Of a DNA stretch of 40,950 nucleotides, positions 1-8,584 are shown in pieces. The notes below the pieces were generated by a model. That model did not search any database. It had not been told where the DNA came from and was given only the letters and a program-made list of their open reading frames with translations. A program made the position numbers and the translations under genes. Source of the stretch: UMGS172 sp045592985 (GTDB lineage: Bacteria; Bacillota; Clostridia; Oscillospirales; Acutalibacteraceae). The DNA lies in NCBI GenBank assembly GCA_045592985.1, contig JAZNVU010000043.1, forward strand, positions 1 through 40,950, given 5' to 3'. Positions within the stretch are counted from its first letter, which is position 1; each line of letters starts with the position of its first letter.

Positions 1-41
1 TTTTAGTTTACTATATTATTGAAAAAATTTAAAAATCGGAG

Positions 42-1607
42 GTGTTTTCTATTACTGAAATATTAATCACCTGCGGTGTAGCCCTTGTTTTAATTATTAT
101 TTGTGCTACAGTGGCCTTTAAAATGGGCGTTACCTATAGAAAAAAATTTGCAGAAGCCGAAATCGGCGGTGCTGAAAACGAAGCAAAAAAAATAATTGAA
201 GAAGCGAGAGTTGCCGCAGAAAATCTAAAAAGAGAATTACTAATTGAGGCAAAAGAAGAAAAGCATAAACTAAGAACTGAATTCGACAAGGAAATGAAGG
301 AGCAAAAAGCAGAACTTCAGAGACAGGAACACAGAATTCAGCAAAAAGAAGAATCGTTAGAGCGCAAACTTGAGAATCTTGAGGCTAAAGAAGAGAAGAT
401 TTCTCAGAAAGAAAAACTGGTGGAAGAGCGTCTTAACGAAGTTGAACAACTCAAAAAGAGCCAGTTTGACATGCTCGAAAAGGTTTCGGGATTCACTGCT
501 GAGCAGGCTAAAGCACAACTCCTTAATCTCTTGGATGGTGAACTTCAGCATGAAAAGGCAATGAAAATCTCGGAATACAGTCAGCAACTTAAAGAAGAAT
601 CTGACTCGATGGCACGCGAACTTATTTCTATGGCAATTCAGCGTTGTGCTGCCGACCACTCTTCAGAGGCTACCGTATCGGTAGTTGCACTTCCCAGCGA
701 TGAAATGAAAGGAAGAATTATCGGTCGTGAGGGTCGCAACATCAGAGCACTTGAAACAGCCACCGGTGTTGACCTTATTATTGACGATACTCCTGAAGCA
801 ATTACAGTTTCAAGTTTTGATCCTGTACGTCGCGAGGTTGCACGTACCGCACTTGAGAAGCTTATTGTAGACGGACGTATTCACCCTGCAAGAATTGAGG
901 AAACGGTTGAAAAAGCAAGGGCTGAAGTTGACCGCATAATCAAGCAGGAAGGCGAGAGAGCAATGCTTGACGCAGGTGTTCACAGTATGCACCCTGAACT
1001 TGTAAAATTGCTCGGAAGAATGCATTTCAGAACCAGTTACGGTCAGAATGTTCTCAACCACTCGTTGGAGGTCTGCTATTTGGCAGGTTTGATGGCTGCT
1101 GAACTCGGTGAAGATGTTTCTCTGGCAAAGAGAGCCGGTCTTCTCCATGATATCGGTAAGGCTATTGACCACGAGCAGGAAGGCTCACATATTCAACTCG
1201 GTGTTGAAGTTGCCAAAAAGTACAAAGAGAGCGAAGCGGTCGTTCATGCCATACACGCTCACCATGGTGATGTTGAAGCCAAAACGGTTATTGCCTGCCT
1301 TGTTCAGGCGGCTGATGCTATTTCGGCTGCACGTCCCGGTGCCAGAAGAGAAAATATCGAGAGCTATATCAAACGTCTTGAAAAACTGGAGGAAATCGCC
1401 AATTCCTTCGAAGGTGTTGATACCTCATTCGCAATTCAGGCAGGCCGTGAGATTCGTGTTATGGTTAAACCCGAGGATATCAGCGATGATAAGATGATTC
1501 TTATTGCCCGTGATATTGTAAAAGAAATTGAAAACAATCTTGACTATCCCGGTCAGATTAAGGTTAATCTTATCAGAGAAAATCGCGTAGTAGATTATGC
1601 AAAATAA
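42..1607 (+). CDS. rny: Ribonuclease Y (endoribonuclease, mRNA turnover)
   Basis: RNase Y is the membrane-anchored endonuclease that starts mRNA decay in Firmicutes. The protein (521 aa, normal family length) has an N-terminal membrane helix (about residues 6-28), a long Lys/Glu-rich coiled coil (about 35-150), a KH domain with GRIIGREGRN (224-233) and an HD domain with LLHDIGKAIDHE (His369-Asp370). It ends in VDYAK, as the family does. The start is odd. The only canonical in-frame start is GTG at 42, but the strong Shine-Dalgarno GGAGG occupies 38-42 and overlaps it. The codon at proper spacing (8 nt) is ATT at 51, which would give a 518-aa protein that still keeps the membrane helix. A stop codon lies in frame at 30-32, so no longer form exists. 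Family assignment is certain; the start is not. Confidence 0.97.
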   Translation: MFSITEILITCGVALVLIIICATVAFKMGVTYRKKFAEAEIGGAENEAKKIIEEARVAAENLKRELLIEAKEEKHKLRTEFDKEMKEQKAELQRQEHRIQQKEESLERKLENLEAKEEKISQKEKLVEERLNEVEQLKKSQFDMLEKVSGFTAEQAKAQLLNLLDGELQHEKAMKISEYSQQLKEESDSMARELISMAIQRCAADHSSEATVSVVALPSDEMKGRIIGREGRNIRALETATGVDLIIDDTPEAITVSSFDPVRREVARTALEKLIVDGRIHPARIEETVEKARAEVDRIIKQEGERAMLDAGVHSMHPELVKLLGRMHFRTSYGQNVLNHSLEVCYLAGLMAAELGEDVSLAKRAGLLHDIGKAIDHEQEGSHIQLGVEVAKKYKESEAVVHAIHAHHGDVEAKTVIACLVQAADAISAARPGARRENIESYIKRLEKLEEIANSFEGVDTSFAIQAGREIRVMVKPEDISDDKMILIARDIVKEIENNLDYPGQIKVNLIRENRVVDYAK

Positions 1608-1646
1608 TTGGCACGTTAACTATTAATGTGTCGTTAAATGGAATTT

Positions 1647-1690
1647 AAGCAGAATAGTTGTCAGAAATGGCAATTATTCTGCTTTTTTTG
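1647..1690 (+). terminator. Intrinsic terminator of rny
   Basis: A 12-bp stem (left arm GCAGAATAGTTG from 1649, right arm 1671-1682, one G-U pair) with a 10-nt loop is followed by seven T at 1683-1689. It lies 40 nt after the rny stop codon. Confidence 0.92.
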
Positions 1691-1711
1691 TTCAATTTTC
1701 ACGTCGTAAGG

Positions 1712-1740
1712 TTGACTTGTGTTTTTGATTTTGTTATATT
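1712..1740 (+). promoter_or_regulatory. Promoter of the zinc-ribbon/ABC operon
   Basis: TTGACT (1712-1717), a 17-nt spacer and TATATT (1735-1740), with TG one base upstream of the -10. It implies a leader of about 105 nt before the ATG at 1853. In that leader, GCCTT/AAGGC (1802-1818) and AAAGTTG/CAACTTT (1807-1824) are two overlapping, mutually exclusive small hairpins. Confidence 0.7.
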
Positions 1741-1852
1741 TATATATAGAGTATGTCTGTTATCAGGCTTTTGGAGATTCTATACTTTAGTATCACTAAT
1801 CGCCTTAAAGTTGAAGGCAACTTTGAAATAGATGAATAAAGGGGTATGATTT

Positions 1853-4027
1853 ATGTTTTGTGAAAAATGTGGAGCAAAAATTGATGACAACGCAAAGTTT
1901 TGTATTGCATGCGGTGCCAAAATAGAAACAGAACCGTCTGCAACAGCCGTACCGGTCGAGACAGAAGTAACTGTCTTGGAACCCGCAGTTGAACAGCCTG
2001 TTGCAGAACCTGCCACAGAGCAACCTGCGGTTGTAAGTGAGCCGGTAGTTGAGGTTCCTGAAACGGTAGCCCAACCCGTACCGGTTGCTGTAGAGGAACC
2101 CGAGCAAAAGCCTAAGAAGAAAAAGAAGAAAAAATGGCCTGTTGTTTTGGCAATAATCCTTGTGGTTATTGCGGCTGCAGTTGGTGTTTTCTTCAAATTT
2201 AAAGATTTCTTTATTTTCAACACCATGAAACTCATGCCTGCCGAGTCGCAGTTTAAGTATGTTTATAGTCAGACAACGCTTGATATCACCGAAAACATAA
2301 CCGATGCAATGAAGTCTTTGCGCAAGATGGTAAAGCAGGACGAAACGGTTGAGGGTGATGTTAAAGTACAACTTAACGATGGACTTTTGACAGTGCTTAA
2401 AGATTTGTCGGGTGCTGATTTTAAAGATGTCAGTGAAGCAAAGGTTAACTACAAGTTAACCAAAAACGACGGCAAAGTGAAATTAGGTCTTGGTATTGGT
2501 AACAGCAAGGCTACTATTGTCAATGCTGAAATTTGTGTTGACCCCAAAAACAATATTGCTACATTGTCTGTTCCCGAACTTTCGGATAAAACCGTTAAGG
2601 TAGACCTTAGCACTATTGGTAATCTTGTTGCTGGTGTTCCTGGGCAGAGCGCTGCCAGCAAAAACGACATGGGTGGTTTGACTACACGTGAACCTGGGTC
2701 TTCAATACAAATCAGTACAGATGAGGATGGTAACAGGGTTATAATACGTGATGGTGAAATTATTGGCTACGTGGGAGATTTAGTAGATGGTGGCAGCATT
2801 TCTGTAAACCCTGACACAAGCATTTCCGTTGAAGGCGGTTATTCCGACGGCATCACTACGAGACCCAATACAGGCACTATTGAGGGCGGTTATCCCGGAC
2901 ATGTAACTGAGGAATCTCATGTAAGTAGACCTACTGCCGCAACGTTGGTATTAGAACTCCTTTCGTCATCAGATACCTTAGTGCCCGATGAGGAACTTAT
3001 CGAAAAACTTATTCCTAAGTATGTTGAGATTATTTTCAATGAGATTGACGATGTAGAGAGAACCGAAGAAGAAATTACCGCAAGCGGTGTTACTCAAAAG
3101 GTCACCAAATTCACTGCAACCATCAACGAAGAAACCGTTAAAGACATGCTCGTAGCCGTTTTGGAGGCAGTTAAAGAAGACGAGGACATTAAAACATATT
3201 TCGTCGATGCGTTTAACGAATTAAAAGCGTCTATTCCTGATTTAAAAGATGAAGATGCACAGGAATACTGGAAAGATGCTTGTGATGCCATAGATATTAC
3301 AATTGAAAATATTAATGAAGCAGAGCTTGAAAAAATCAATATTGAATACGTTACCTATGTAAATTCAAACGGTAAGATTGTAGGTATCGAGTGCCAGGCT
3401 TGGCATGAAGGTAAGGAAGTTATCGATATTTCCTTCCTCAAGACTGAAAACGGCAAGGATATCGGAATTTCCGCAAAGGTTGAGGTACAGGGCAACCGAG
3501 TACTTGAAATGGAAGGCTCCGGCGTTGATAAAAACGATAAGTTTACCGGCGAAATCGAAATTGAAGTAATGGGTATTAAACTTGTTGAACTTACCTTTGA
3601 TGAATATGGCGTGAACGAGTCAGGAAGACCTAACGGCACACTTGAACTTAAGGTCAACAACCTTAACATGTTTATACCGACTCAGGGTATGGGAGATATT
3701 ATAAGTGAAACTAACGCTACGATTGAATTTAATTTCAACAGTACTGAAAATTCAACCGAGACCGTTATGTCGATAAGAGCACTTGGCATCAACCTCGGAA
3801 GCATTACTGTTAATGCAAAGGTTTCAGAGGCTGAAAGTATTTCGATTCCTTCCGATACTACCGACGATATTGAAACTTGGGCACAAAACATGAACCCTGA
3901 AAAGATTATTGATAACGCCAAGAAGGCAGGAATCTATGATTTCTTGAACAATATGATGGGCGGGTCTTCAAATAGAGTTGAATCCAATGACACAATTGTG
4001 AACCAGTACGATGAAAGTTGGAATTAA
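1853..4027 (+). CDS. Zinc-ribbon membrane protein with large exported domain
   Basis: The function is unknown. The 724-aa protein opens with a zinc ribbon (Cys3, Cys6, Cys17, Cys20), then a Pro/Glu/Val-rich linker (about 22-86), a run of lysines and one membrane helix (about 95-114). With the lysines inside, the remaining 600 or so residues face outward. The exported part has an acidic, beta-rich character. About residues 290-365 form a Gly/Ser/Thr linker with repeated TTR and EGGY motifs, which looks disordered. AAAGGGG at 1838-1844 is the ribosome binding site. The stop overlaps the next gene, an ABC ATPase, by 17 nt, so the two are probably translationally coupled. By analogy with other zinc-ribbon/one-helix proteins it may be a sensor or an envelope accessory of the transporter; that is inference. 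Confidence 0.85.
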   Translation: MFCEKCGAKIDDNAKFCIACGAKIETEPSATAVPVETEVTVLEPAVEQPVAEPATEQPAVVSEPVVEVPETVAQPVPVAVEEPEQKPKKKKKKKWPVVLAIILVVIAAAVGVFFKFKDFFIFNTMKLMPAESQFKYVYSQTTLDITENITDAMKSLRKMVKQDETVEGDVKVQLNDGLLTVLKDLSGADFKDVSEAKVNYKLTKNDGKVKLGLGIGNSKATIVNAEICVDPKNNIATLSVPELSDKTVKVDLSTIGNLVAGVPGQSAASKNDMGGLTTREPGSSIQISTDEDGNRVIIRDGEIIGYVGDLVDGGSISVNPDTSISVEGGYSDGITTRPNTGTIEGGYPGHVTEESHVSRPTAATLVLELLSSSDTLVPDEELIEKLIPKYVEIIFNEIDDVERTEEEITASGVTQKVTKFTATINEETVKDMLVAVLEAVKEDEDIKTYFVDAFNELKASIPDLKDEDAQEYWKDACDAIDITIENINEAELEKINIEYVTYVNSNGKIVGIECQAWHEGKEVIDISFLKTENGKDIGISAKVEVQGNRVLEMEGSGVDKNDKFTGEIEIEVMGIKLVELTFDEYGVNESGRPNGTLELKVNNLNMFIPTQGMGDIISETNATIEFNFNSTENSTETVMSIRALGINLGSITVNAKVSEAESISIPSDTTDDIETWAQNMNPEKIIDNAKKAGIYDFLNNMMGGSSNRVESNDTIVNQYDESWN

Positions 4028-4685
4028 ACAAATAGAAAAATCTTTCGGTAAACGAAAGGTTTTGTCCGGAGTGTCTTTCGAAGCCGAGTCGGGTAAAAGT
4101 ATCGGACTTTTAGGCGAAAACGGAAGCGGCAAATCAACCCTGTTTGCAGTGCTGACAAGCCTGCAAACAGGCAAAGGACAGTTTATTTGCGACGGTGTCG
4201 ACCTTATGCGTGACCACGAGAAAAGAGCCGAACTTGTCGGCTTTGTTCCTCAGAATTCACCACTTATAAATGAACTTTCAGCCAAGGATAATCTGCGTCT
4301 TTGGTACGATAAGGATGAAATGAAAGAGTCACTCGAAAACGGTGTTCTCAAGACACTTGGTATTGATGCTTTTTTGAACGTACCCGTATATAAAATGTCG
4401 GGTGGTATGAAAAAAAGGCTGTCGATAGGTTGTGCTGTTGCTCATAACCCAAAAATTCTTTTCCTCGACGAGCCGTCTGCGGCGCTTGATATCGTCTGCA
4501 AGGAAAAAATAGTTAATTATCTGAATGAGTTCAAAGAAAAAGGCGGAATAGTAATTATTGCAACGCACGACATATACGAACTTGTTATGTGCGATGAATT
4601 GTATGTGCTTAAAAACGGCACGTTGACTCCTTATACCGCTGACAGAGGAATACACAGTTTGGTTGGATGTTTGCAGGATGAATAA
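4011..4685 (+). CDS. ABC transporter ATP-binding protein
   Basis: This 224-aa ATPase powers the two ABC-2 permeases encoded directly downstream. Visible motifs are Walker A GENGSGKST (35-43), a Q-loop (VPQN, Gln81), signature MSGGMKKR (129-136), Walker B ILFLDEP (149-155) and the H-loop histidine (ATHD, His186). The sequence resembles CcmA/DrrA-type ATPases of ABC-2 exporters. The ATG lies inside the upstream gene (17-nt overlap) and has no clear Shine-Dalgarno sequence, which points to coupling. The gene end overlaps the next start. The substrate cannot be read from the sequence. Confidence 0.93.
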   Translation: MKVGIKQIEKSFGKRKVLSGVSFEAESGKSIGLLGENGSGKSTLFAVLTSLQTGKGQFICDGVDLMRDHEKRAELVGFVPQNSPLINELSAKDNLRLWYDKDEMKESLENGVLKTLGIDAFLNVPVYKMSGGMKKRLSIGCAVAHNPKILFLDEPSAALDIVCKEKIVNYLNEFKEKGGIVIIATHDIYELVMCDELYVLKNGTLTPYTADRGIHSLVGCLQDE

Positions 4686-5919
4686 GTATCTCAGATATTT
4701 AAAAGCCCAATTGCAACGCACCTCCAAGGTTTATCCCGTCATAATAGCCTTTACGGTCATAATGACCGTCGTCATGATGTTGCTTTTAAACAGCATGTTT
4801 ATCGCCGATTCAAATTCGGTACGCACATCAAAAATAAATGTTGGCTTGGTGGGTGATACAACCGAAACCTATCTTGATATAGGTTTTGTTGCCATTCAGC
4901 AGTTGGACTCGACAAAATATTACATAGACTTTATTAGTTTTGAAAGTGAAACCGAAGCCGCCGCTATGCTTAAAAGCGGTGGCCTTTTCGGCTATATTGT
5001 CATACCCGATGGCTTTGTGCAATCGGTCGTTTCAGGCGAAAATAAAAAACTTACATATGTTGCCGACAATAGCCCCGCAAGTTTCGGACCACTGCTTATG
5101 AACGAAATCGTCAAAATGGTTTCCGACCTTATTGTGGAGGCTCAAAGCGGTATTTATGCGTTGTGGGATGTAGGTCACGAGGCGAACGTTAAAGATATCC
5201 AAAGTTATGCCGACCGCCTTAACCTTAAATATATTGCCCTTACTTTGGACCGTGAAGCATATTATACGGTTGAATTTATCGGCATAGGTGAGGGTTTAAG
5301 GCTAACTACCTATTATTTCCATGCTTTTTTCATACTACTTATGATGTTGTGGGGAATGACCTGCGTAACTTTAAGGGTCAGAACTGATATGTCAATGCCG
5401 AGACTTGTAAAGTTCAGAGGTGTCGGTGCAGTAGGGCAGACGTTGTGTGACTATCTGCCGTTTTTCTTAGTTATATACATAGGTGCATTGTTATTGACAG
5501 TGCTTACGGCAGTTTTAGGGCCTAAAATAGGCGTTACAGCCATCGATTGCCCGTGGAACGTCGGCGGTTGGATTATGCATGCCGTAAAACTTATTCCTGC
5601 CGTAGCGGTTATATCGGCATTACAATATTTGCTTTATGAATTTTGCACCAATGTTATAAGCGGCGTTCTGGTGCAACTTGTCGCAACGGTAAGTTTTGGA
5701 TATGCTTCAGGTTTCTTCTATCCTTTAAGCAGTTACCCTTTGAGTGTTCAAAGAATTGCCGAGTATCTGCCTACTCGTGCGGCTTTTGGGTTTACTACAA
5801 CGCAGTTTTGTAATAACAATAATCAGTCGGCAACCATGCTTTGCCTTCTTTATACCGCAGTATTTTTGGTTTTGAGCATCGCGGTCAGAAGTATGAGAAT
5901 GCGAGGTAGCCGCCAATGA
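4678..5919 (+). CDS. ABC-2 type permease, first subunit
   Basis: A 413-aa membrane protein with the ABC-2 permease layout: one helix near the N terminus (about 20-42), an exported domain of about 160 residues, then a C-terminal group of five or six helices. I chose the ATG at 4678 because it overlaps the ATPase stop codon in the coupled style of this operon and puts the basic segment MNKYLRYLKAQ directly before the first helix. An in-frame ATG at 4663 would add five residues. It overlaps the following permease by 4 nt (ATGA) and probably forms a heterodimer with it. Export substrate unknown. Confidence 0.85.
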   Translation: MNKYLRYLKAQLQRTSKVYPVIIAFTVIMTVVMMLLLNSMFIADSNSVRTSKINVGLVGDTTETYLDIGFVAIQQLDSTKYYIDFISFESETEAAAMLKSGGLFGYIVIPDGFVQSVVSGENKKLTYVADNSPASFGPLLMNEIVKMVSDLIVEAQSGIYALWDVGHEANVKDIQSYADRLNLKYIALTLDREAYYTVEFIGIGEGLRLTTYYFHAFFILLMMLWGMTCVTLRVRTDMSMPRLVKFRGVGAVGQTLCDYLPFFLVIYIGALLLTVLTAVLGPKIGVTAIDCPWNVGGWIMHAVKLIPAVAVISALQYLLYEFCTNVISGVLVQLVATVSFGYASGFFYPLSSYPLSVQRIAEYLPTRAAFGFTTTQFCNNNNQSATMLCLLYTAVFLVLSIAVRSMRMRGSRQ

Positions 5920-7100
5920 TGAAAAAACTAAAAAAAGCCTTAACTTGGTATTGGTTACTTAACAAAAGGCTATTTAAAAAGGCAGGATTTATCGTTATTC
6001 TTGCACTTATTCCGCTTATGGCGTTTTCGATGACTTTCACCGTTCAAAACGAAGACAGTGGAATGATACGTATTGCTGTTGTAGCCGTCGAACCCGATGA
6101 TCCATTTGTCTCAAAAATAATGGGCAAATTGCAAAACGACGGCAACGTTTTTGTGTTTTCTCATGTTGATTCGGTCGACGAAGCCAAAAGATGTGTTGAA
6201 AACAAGACGGCCGATGCGGCTTGGGTTTTTGAAGCAGATTTTATGCAAAAAGTGTTGGATAGCACAAAACAATCAAATGATTCTTTAGTCAGTGTTTATG
6301 CAGTGCAGGACAATATTTTCTTCAAGGCATCAAAAGAAAAGATATTCAGTCTTCTTTTGCCCGATATTTCATATGAAATATATGAGGCTTATGTCAAGGA
6401 AATGGTACCGGACGGTGGTTTTACCGACGAGCAACTGAGGGATAAGTACGACAGTTATGCTACCGACGAAAAATTGGTTGAGTTTAAATTTCTCGACTCC
6501 GACCAAGCAGATATTGAGGACACAAACTATCTGACATCAACAATACGTGGTCTTATGGCGGCGGTAATGATGCTTAGCGGCCTTGCGGCTACCATGTATT
6601 TTATTTCGGATGAGAAAAACGGAACGTATTCGTGGCTTACTCTCAAGGCTAAATTTGCAGTACTTTTTGCAAACAATGTTGCGGCTTTATCAATAACCGC
6701 CGTGTTTGCCGTAGTTTCGCTTTATCTGTCGGATAACGTTATATCCTTGCAACGGGACATTGGACTTATCGTATTATACGTTATTTCTACAGCAGCATTT
6801 TGTTCATTTGTTGGTGCTTTATGTAATTCAATGAATGCTATGGCTGTAGCACTTCCGACGTTATTGGTAGCATCACTTGTTATGTGTCCTGTGTTTTTCA
6901 ACACAACGTTTTTCAAACCGATTCAGGTCATGTTACCACCGTATTTGTACTTATATGCCGTAAATAATCTCAGTATGGTCAAATGGATGGTGTTGTATGC
7001 GGCAGTTACAATTGTTTTGGCATATACTGTATACTATGTGATTCAAAACAGGGAATATCTTCGAATATTAAAATCAAAGGATGTTGAAAATGGCAATTAA
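5916..7100 (+). CDS. ABC-2 type permease, second subunit
   Basis: A 394-aa membrane protein with the same architecture as its upstream neighbour: an N-terminal helix (about 24-40), an exported domain (about 45-205) and a C-terminal helical bundle (about 208-380). The ATGA overlap with the upstream gene indicates coupled translation. The two permeases differ in sequence, so the transporter is probably a heterodimer driven by the ATPase at 4011-4685. The family is clear from layout and context; the substrate is unknown. Confidence 0.85.
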   Translation: MMKKLKKALTWYWLLNKRLFKKAGFIVILALIPLMAFSMTFTVQNEDSGMIRIAVVAVEPDDPFVSKIMGKLQNDGNVFVFSHVDSVDEAKRCVENKTADAAWVFEADFMQKVLDSTKQSNDSLVSVYAVQDNIFFKASKEKIFSLLLPDISYEIYEAYVKEMVPDGGFTDEQLRDKYDSYATDEKLVEFKFLDSDQADIEDTNYLTSTIRGLMAAVMMLSGLAATMYFISDEKNGTYSWLTLKAKFAVLFANNVAALSITAVFAVVSLYLSDNVISLQRDIGLIVLYVISTAAFCSFVGALCNSMNAMAVALPTLLVASLVMCPVFFNTTFFKPIQVMLPPYLYLYAVNNLSMVKWMVLYAAVTIVLAYTVYYVIQNREYLRILKSKDVENGN

Positions 7101-7593
7101 GAATGAACCCAAAATCAAAAATCCGCTTATTGTAGCAATTCGCGAACAACTTGAACACAGAGCATTATGGATGTATCTTTTGTGCGATGAAGCCAAGAAA
7201 AAAGGCTTGACTCCTGAGGATTATGCGCCTGAGGCAATCAAACGTTGCGGACTTTATCAAGGAGCAAACCTGCGCAAAAAAGCAGGTGGCGGAGAAAGTC
7301 TTAAGGGACTTAAAAAGACTTTGTTTACCAAACCTGCTCAGTGGGTTTTTGAAATGAATGTGAAAAAATGTACTGACGATAATCTTGATATAGATTTTCA
7401 TTATTGCCCGCTTGTTAAGGCTTGGCAGAAACAGGGTTGCTCTGATGAAGAAATAAGATTACTTTGTGACCATGCAATGTGCGGTGACCGTGGTATTGCC
7501 GAGAGTTTTGGCTGTCATTTGAACTTGCCCAAAACCATTGCACGCGGTGATGACATTTGTGAAATAAGATTCGAAAGGGATAAAAAGGATTAA
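7090..7593 (+). CDS. L-2-amino-thiazoline-4-carboxylic acid hydrolase-like protein
   Basis: A 167-aa soluble protein resembling the ATC hydrolase family, whose founding member opens a thiazoline ring to form a cysteine derivative. Most members are uncharacterised. The C-terminal half contains the family-like segment with DIDFHYCPLVKAW and the Cys/His-containing stretch CDHAMCGDRGIAE. I chose the ATG at 7090: AAAGG (7076-7080) sits 9 nt upstream of it, while the in-frame ATG at 7081 directly abuts that site. The gene overlaps the end of the second permease by 11 nt and closes the operon. Family assignment is moderate, and a role in making or clearing the transported compound is only inference. 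Confidence 0.65.
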   Translation: MAIKNEPKIKNPLIVAIREQLEHRALWMYLLCDEAKKKGLTPEDYAPEAIKRCGLYQGANLRKKAGGGESLKGLKKTLFTKPAQWVFEMNVKKCTDDNLDIDFHYCPLVKAWQKQGCSDEEIRLLCDHAMCGDRGIAESFGCHLNLPKTIARGDDICEIRFERDKKD

Positions 7594-7594
7594 C

Positions 7595-7630
7595 AAAAAC
7601 GCAGGCAACATTTTTGTTGTCTGCGTTTTT
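7595..7630. terminator. Bidirectional terminator
   Basis: ACGCAGGCAACA pairs with TGTTGTCTGCGT (one G-U pair) around a TTTT loop. It is flanked by A5 on the left and T5 on the right, so it can stop the ABC operon (+) and the convergent araC-type gene (-), whose stop codon begins at 7633. Confidence 0.9.
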
Positions 7631-8470
7631 CTATTTGTTTCTTTTTCTGTATTCACTCGCCGATATGTTGTAGTGATTTTTAAAACATCGCGAGAAGTAA
7701 TTAAGGTCGGAAAAGCCACATTCATACGCAATGACTCCGAGTTCTTTTGACGAAGTGAGCATTAACTTACGTGATTTTTCAAGTCTTAGTGTACGGATGT
7801 ATTTTGTAGGGGAAAGTCCCGTGATTTCCTTGAATTTTCTGCCAAAATAGGTGTTGTCATAGCCGAATTTTTTGCTTATTGAAAGGGAAGTTATATCATC
7901 AGAAAAATTTTCGGCAATGTAATCTAAAATGTTCTTGAACCGATCCTCAGAAACGGGGTTTATATACTCGCTGTCGATATGGTTTTGTACTAAAACTCCC
8001 AATATTTCGTAGACAAGACCCGTTAAAACAAGTTCGCTTCCTTTAAAAGCATTTGATGATATATTGTAAATGCTGTCCACCAACTTTAATATTTGTTCGT
8101 CTTTTACAATCACATTAAATGCAGATGTCTTACTCGCAAAAGGGCGTAAGGTACGTTCGGTGAGTTTGTTCCCCACAAACTGTTCGGCAAGTTCAAACAT
8201 AACCACGCGGTACTCGGCACCGCTTTCCAATGTTGTGGCTTCGTGGGTGCAACCGGGTTTTATTATGACAATATCATCTTTTTGGGCTATATACTCCACA
8301 TCCGAGACCTTAACCTTTAAACCGCCTTTTTTAATTATTAATATTTCAAAACGGCCATGCCAATGCAAAGGGGTGCAATGATTATTCCCCGATGAAACTA
8401 TGGTGAGCAGTTTTACAGGTGAACTTCCATAAATAACAGGCGTCACCTCTAATTTTGAATCAAGAATCAT
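7631..8470 (-). CDS. AraC-family regulator with N-terminal cupin
   Basis: A 279-aa transcription factor. The N-terminal half is a cupin-type sensing domain (motif PLHWHGRFEIL at about 36-46 and PGCTHEA further on). The C-terminal 100 residues hold the two AraC helix-turn-helices (SISKKFGYDNTYFGRKFKE, then GVIAYECGFSDLNYFSRCFK). The ATG at 8470 is preceded by GAGGT with 8-nt spacing. It is divergent from the isomerase/oxidoreductase pair at 8585-10373, which it most likely controls in response to a sugar or sugar derivative. An imperfect inverted repeat, TTGTG-N9-CACAA, at 8493-8511 in the shared intergenic region is a possible binding site. Confidence 0.9.
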   Translation of the reverse strand: MILDSKLEVTPVIYGSSPVKLLTIVSSGNNHCTPLHWHGRFEILIIKKGGLKVKVSDVEYIAQKDDIVIIKPGCTHEATTLESGAEYRVVMFELAEQFVGNKLTERTLRPFASKTSAFNVIVKDEQILKLVDSIYNISSNAFKGSELVLTGLVYEILGVLVQNHIDSEYINPVSEDRFKNILDYIAENFSDDITSLSISKKFGYDNTYFGRKFKEITGLSPTKYIRTLRLEKSRKLMLTSSKELGVIAYECGFSDLNYFSRCFKNHYNISASEYRKRNK

Positions 8471-8520
8471 AATGTTACCTCAAAAGTCGGTTTTGTGCTA
8501 ATACAACACAAGATTTAACC

Positions 8521-8548
8521 TTGAAATTGATATATTCTATGGTATTAT
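8521..8548 (+). promoter_or_regulatory. Promoter of the isomerase/oxidoreductase pair
   Basis: TTGAAA (8521-8526), a 16-nt spacer and TATTAT (8543-8548), 37 nt before the ATG at 8585. Confidence 0.5.
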
Positions 8549-8584
8549 AAAATTAAAGGAAAATCAATAAAAGGAGTGTATTTT

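Noticed and set aside
1805..2371. 188-codon minus-strand frame across the start of the zinc-ribbon gene
   Set aside because: It is antisense to a gene with a clear start and zinc ribbon, covers that gene's leader, and is full of low-complexity Phe/Leu/Arg runs.
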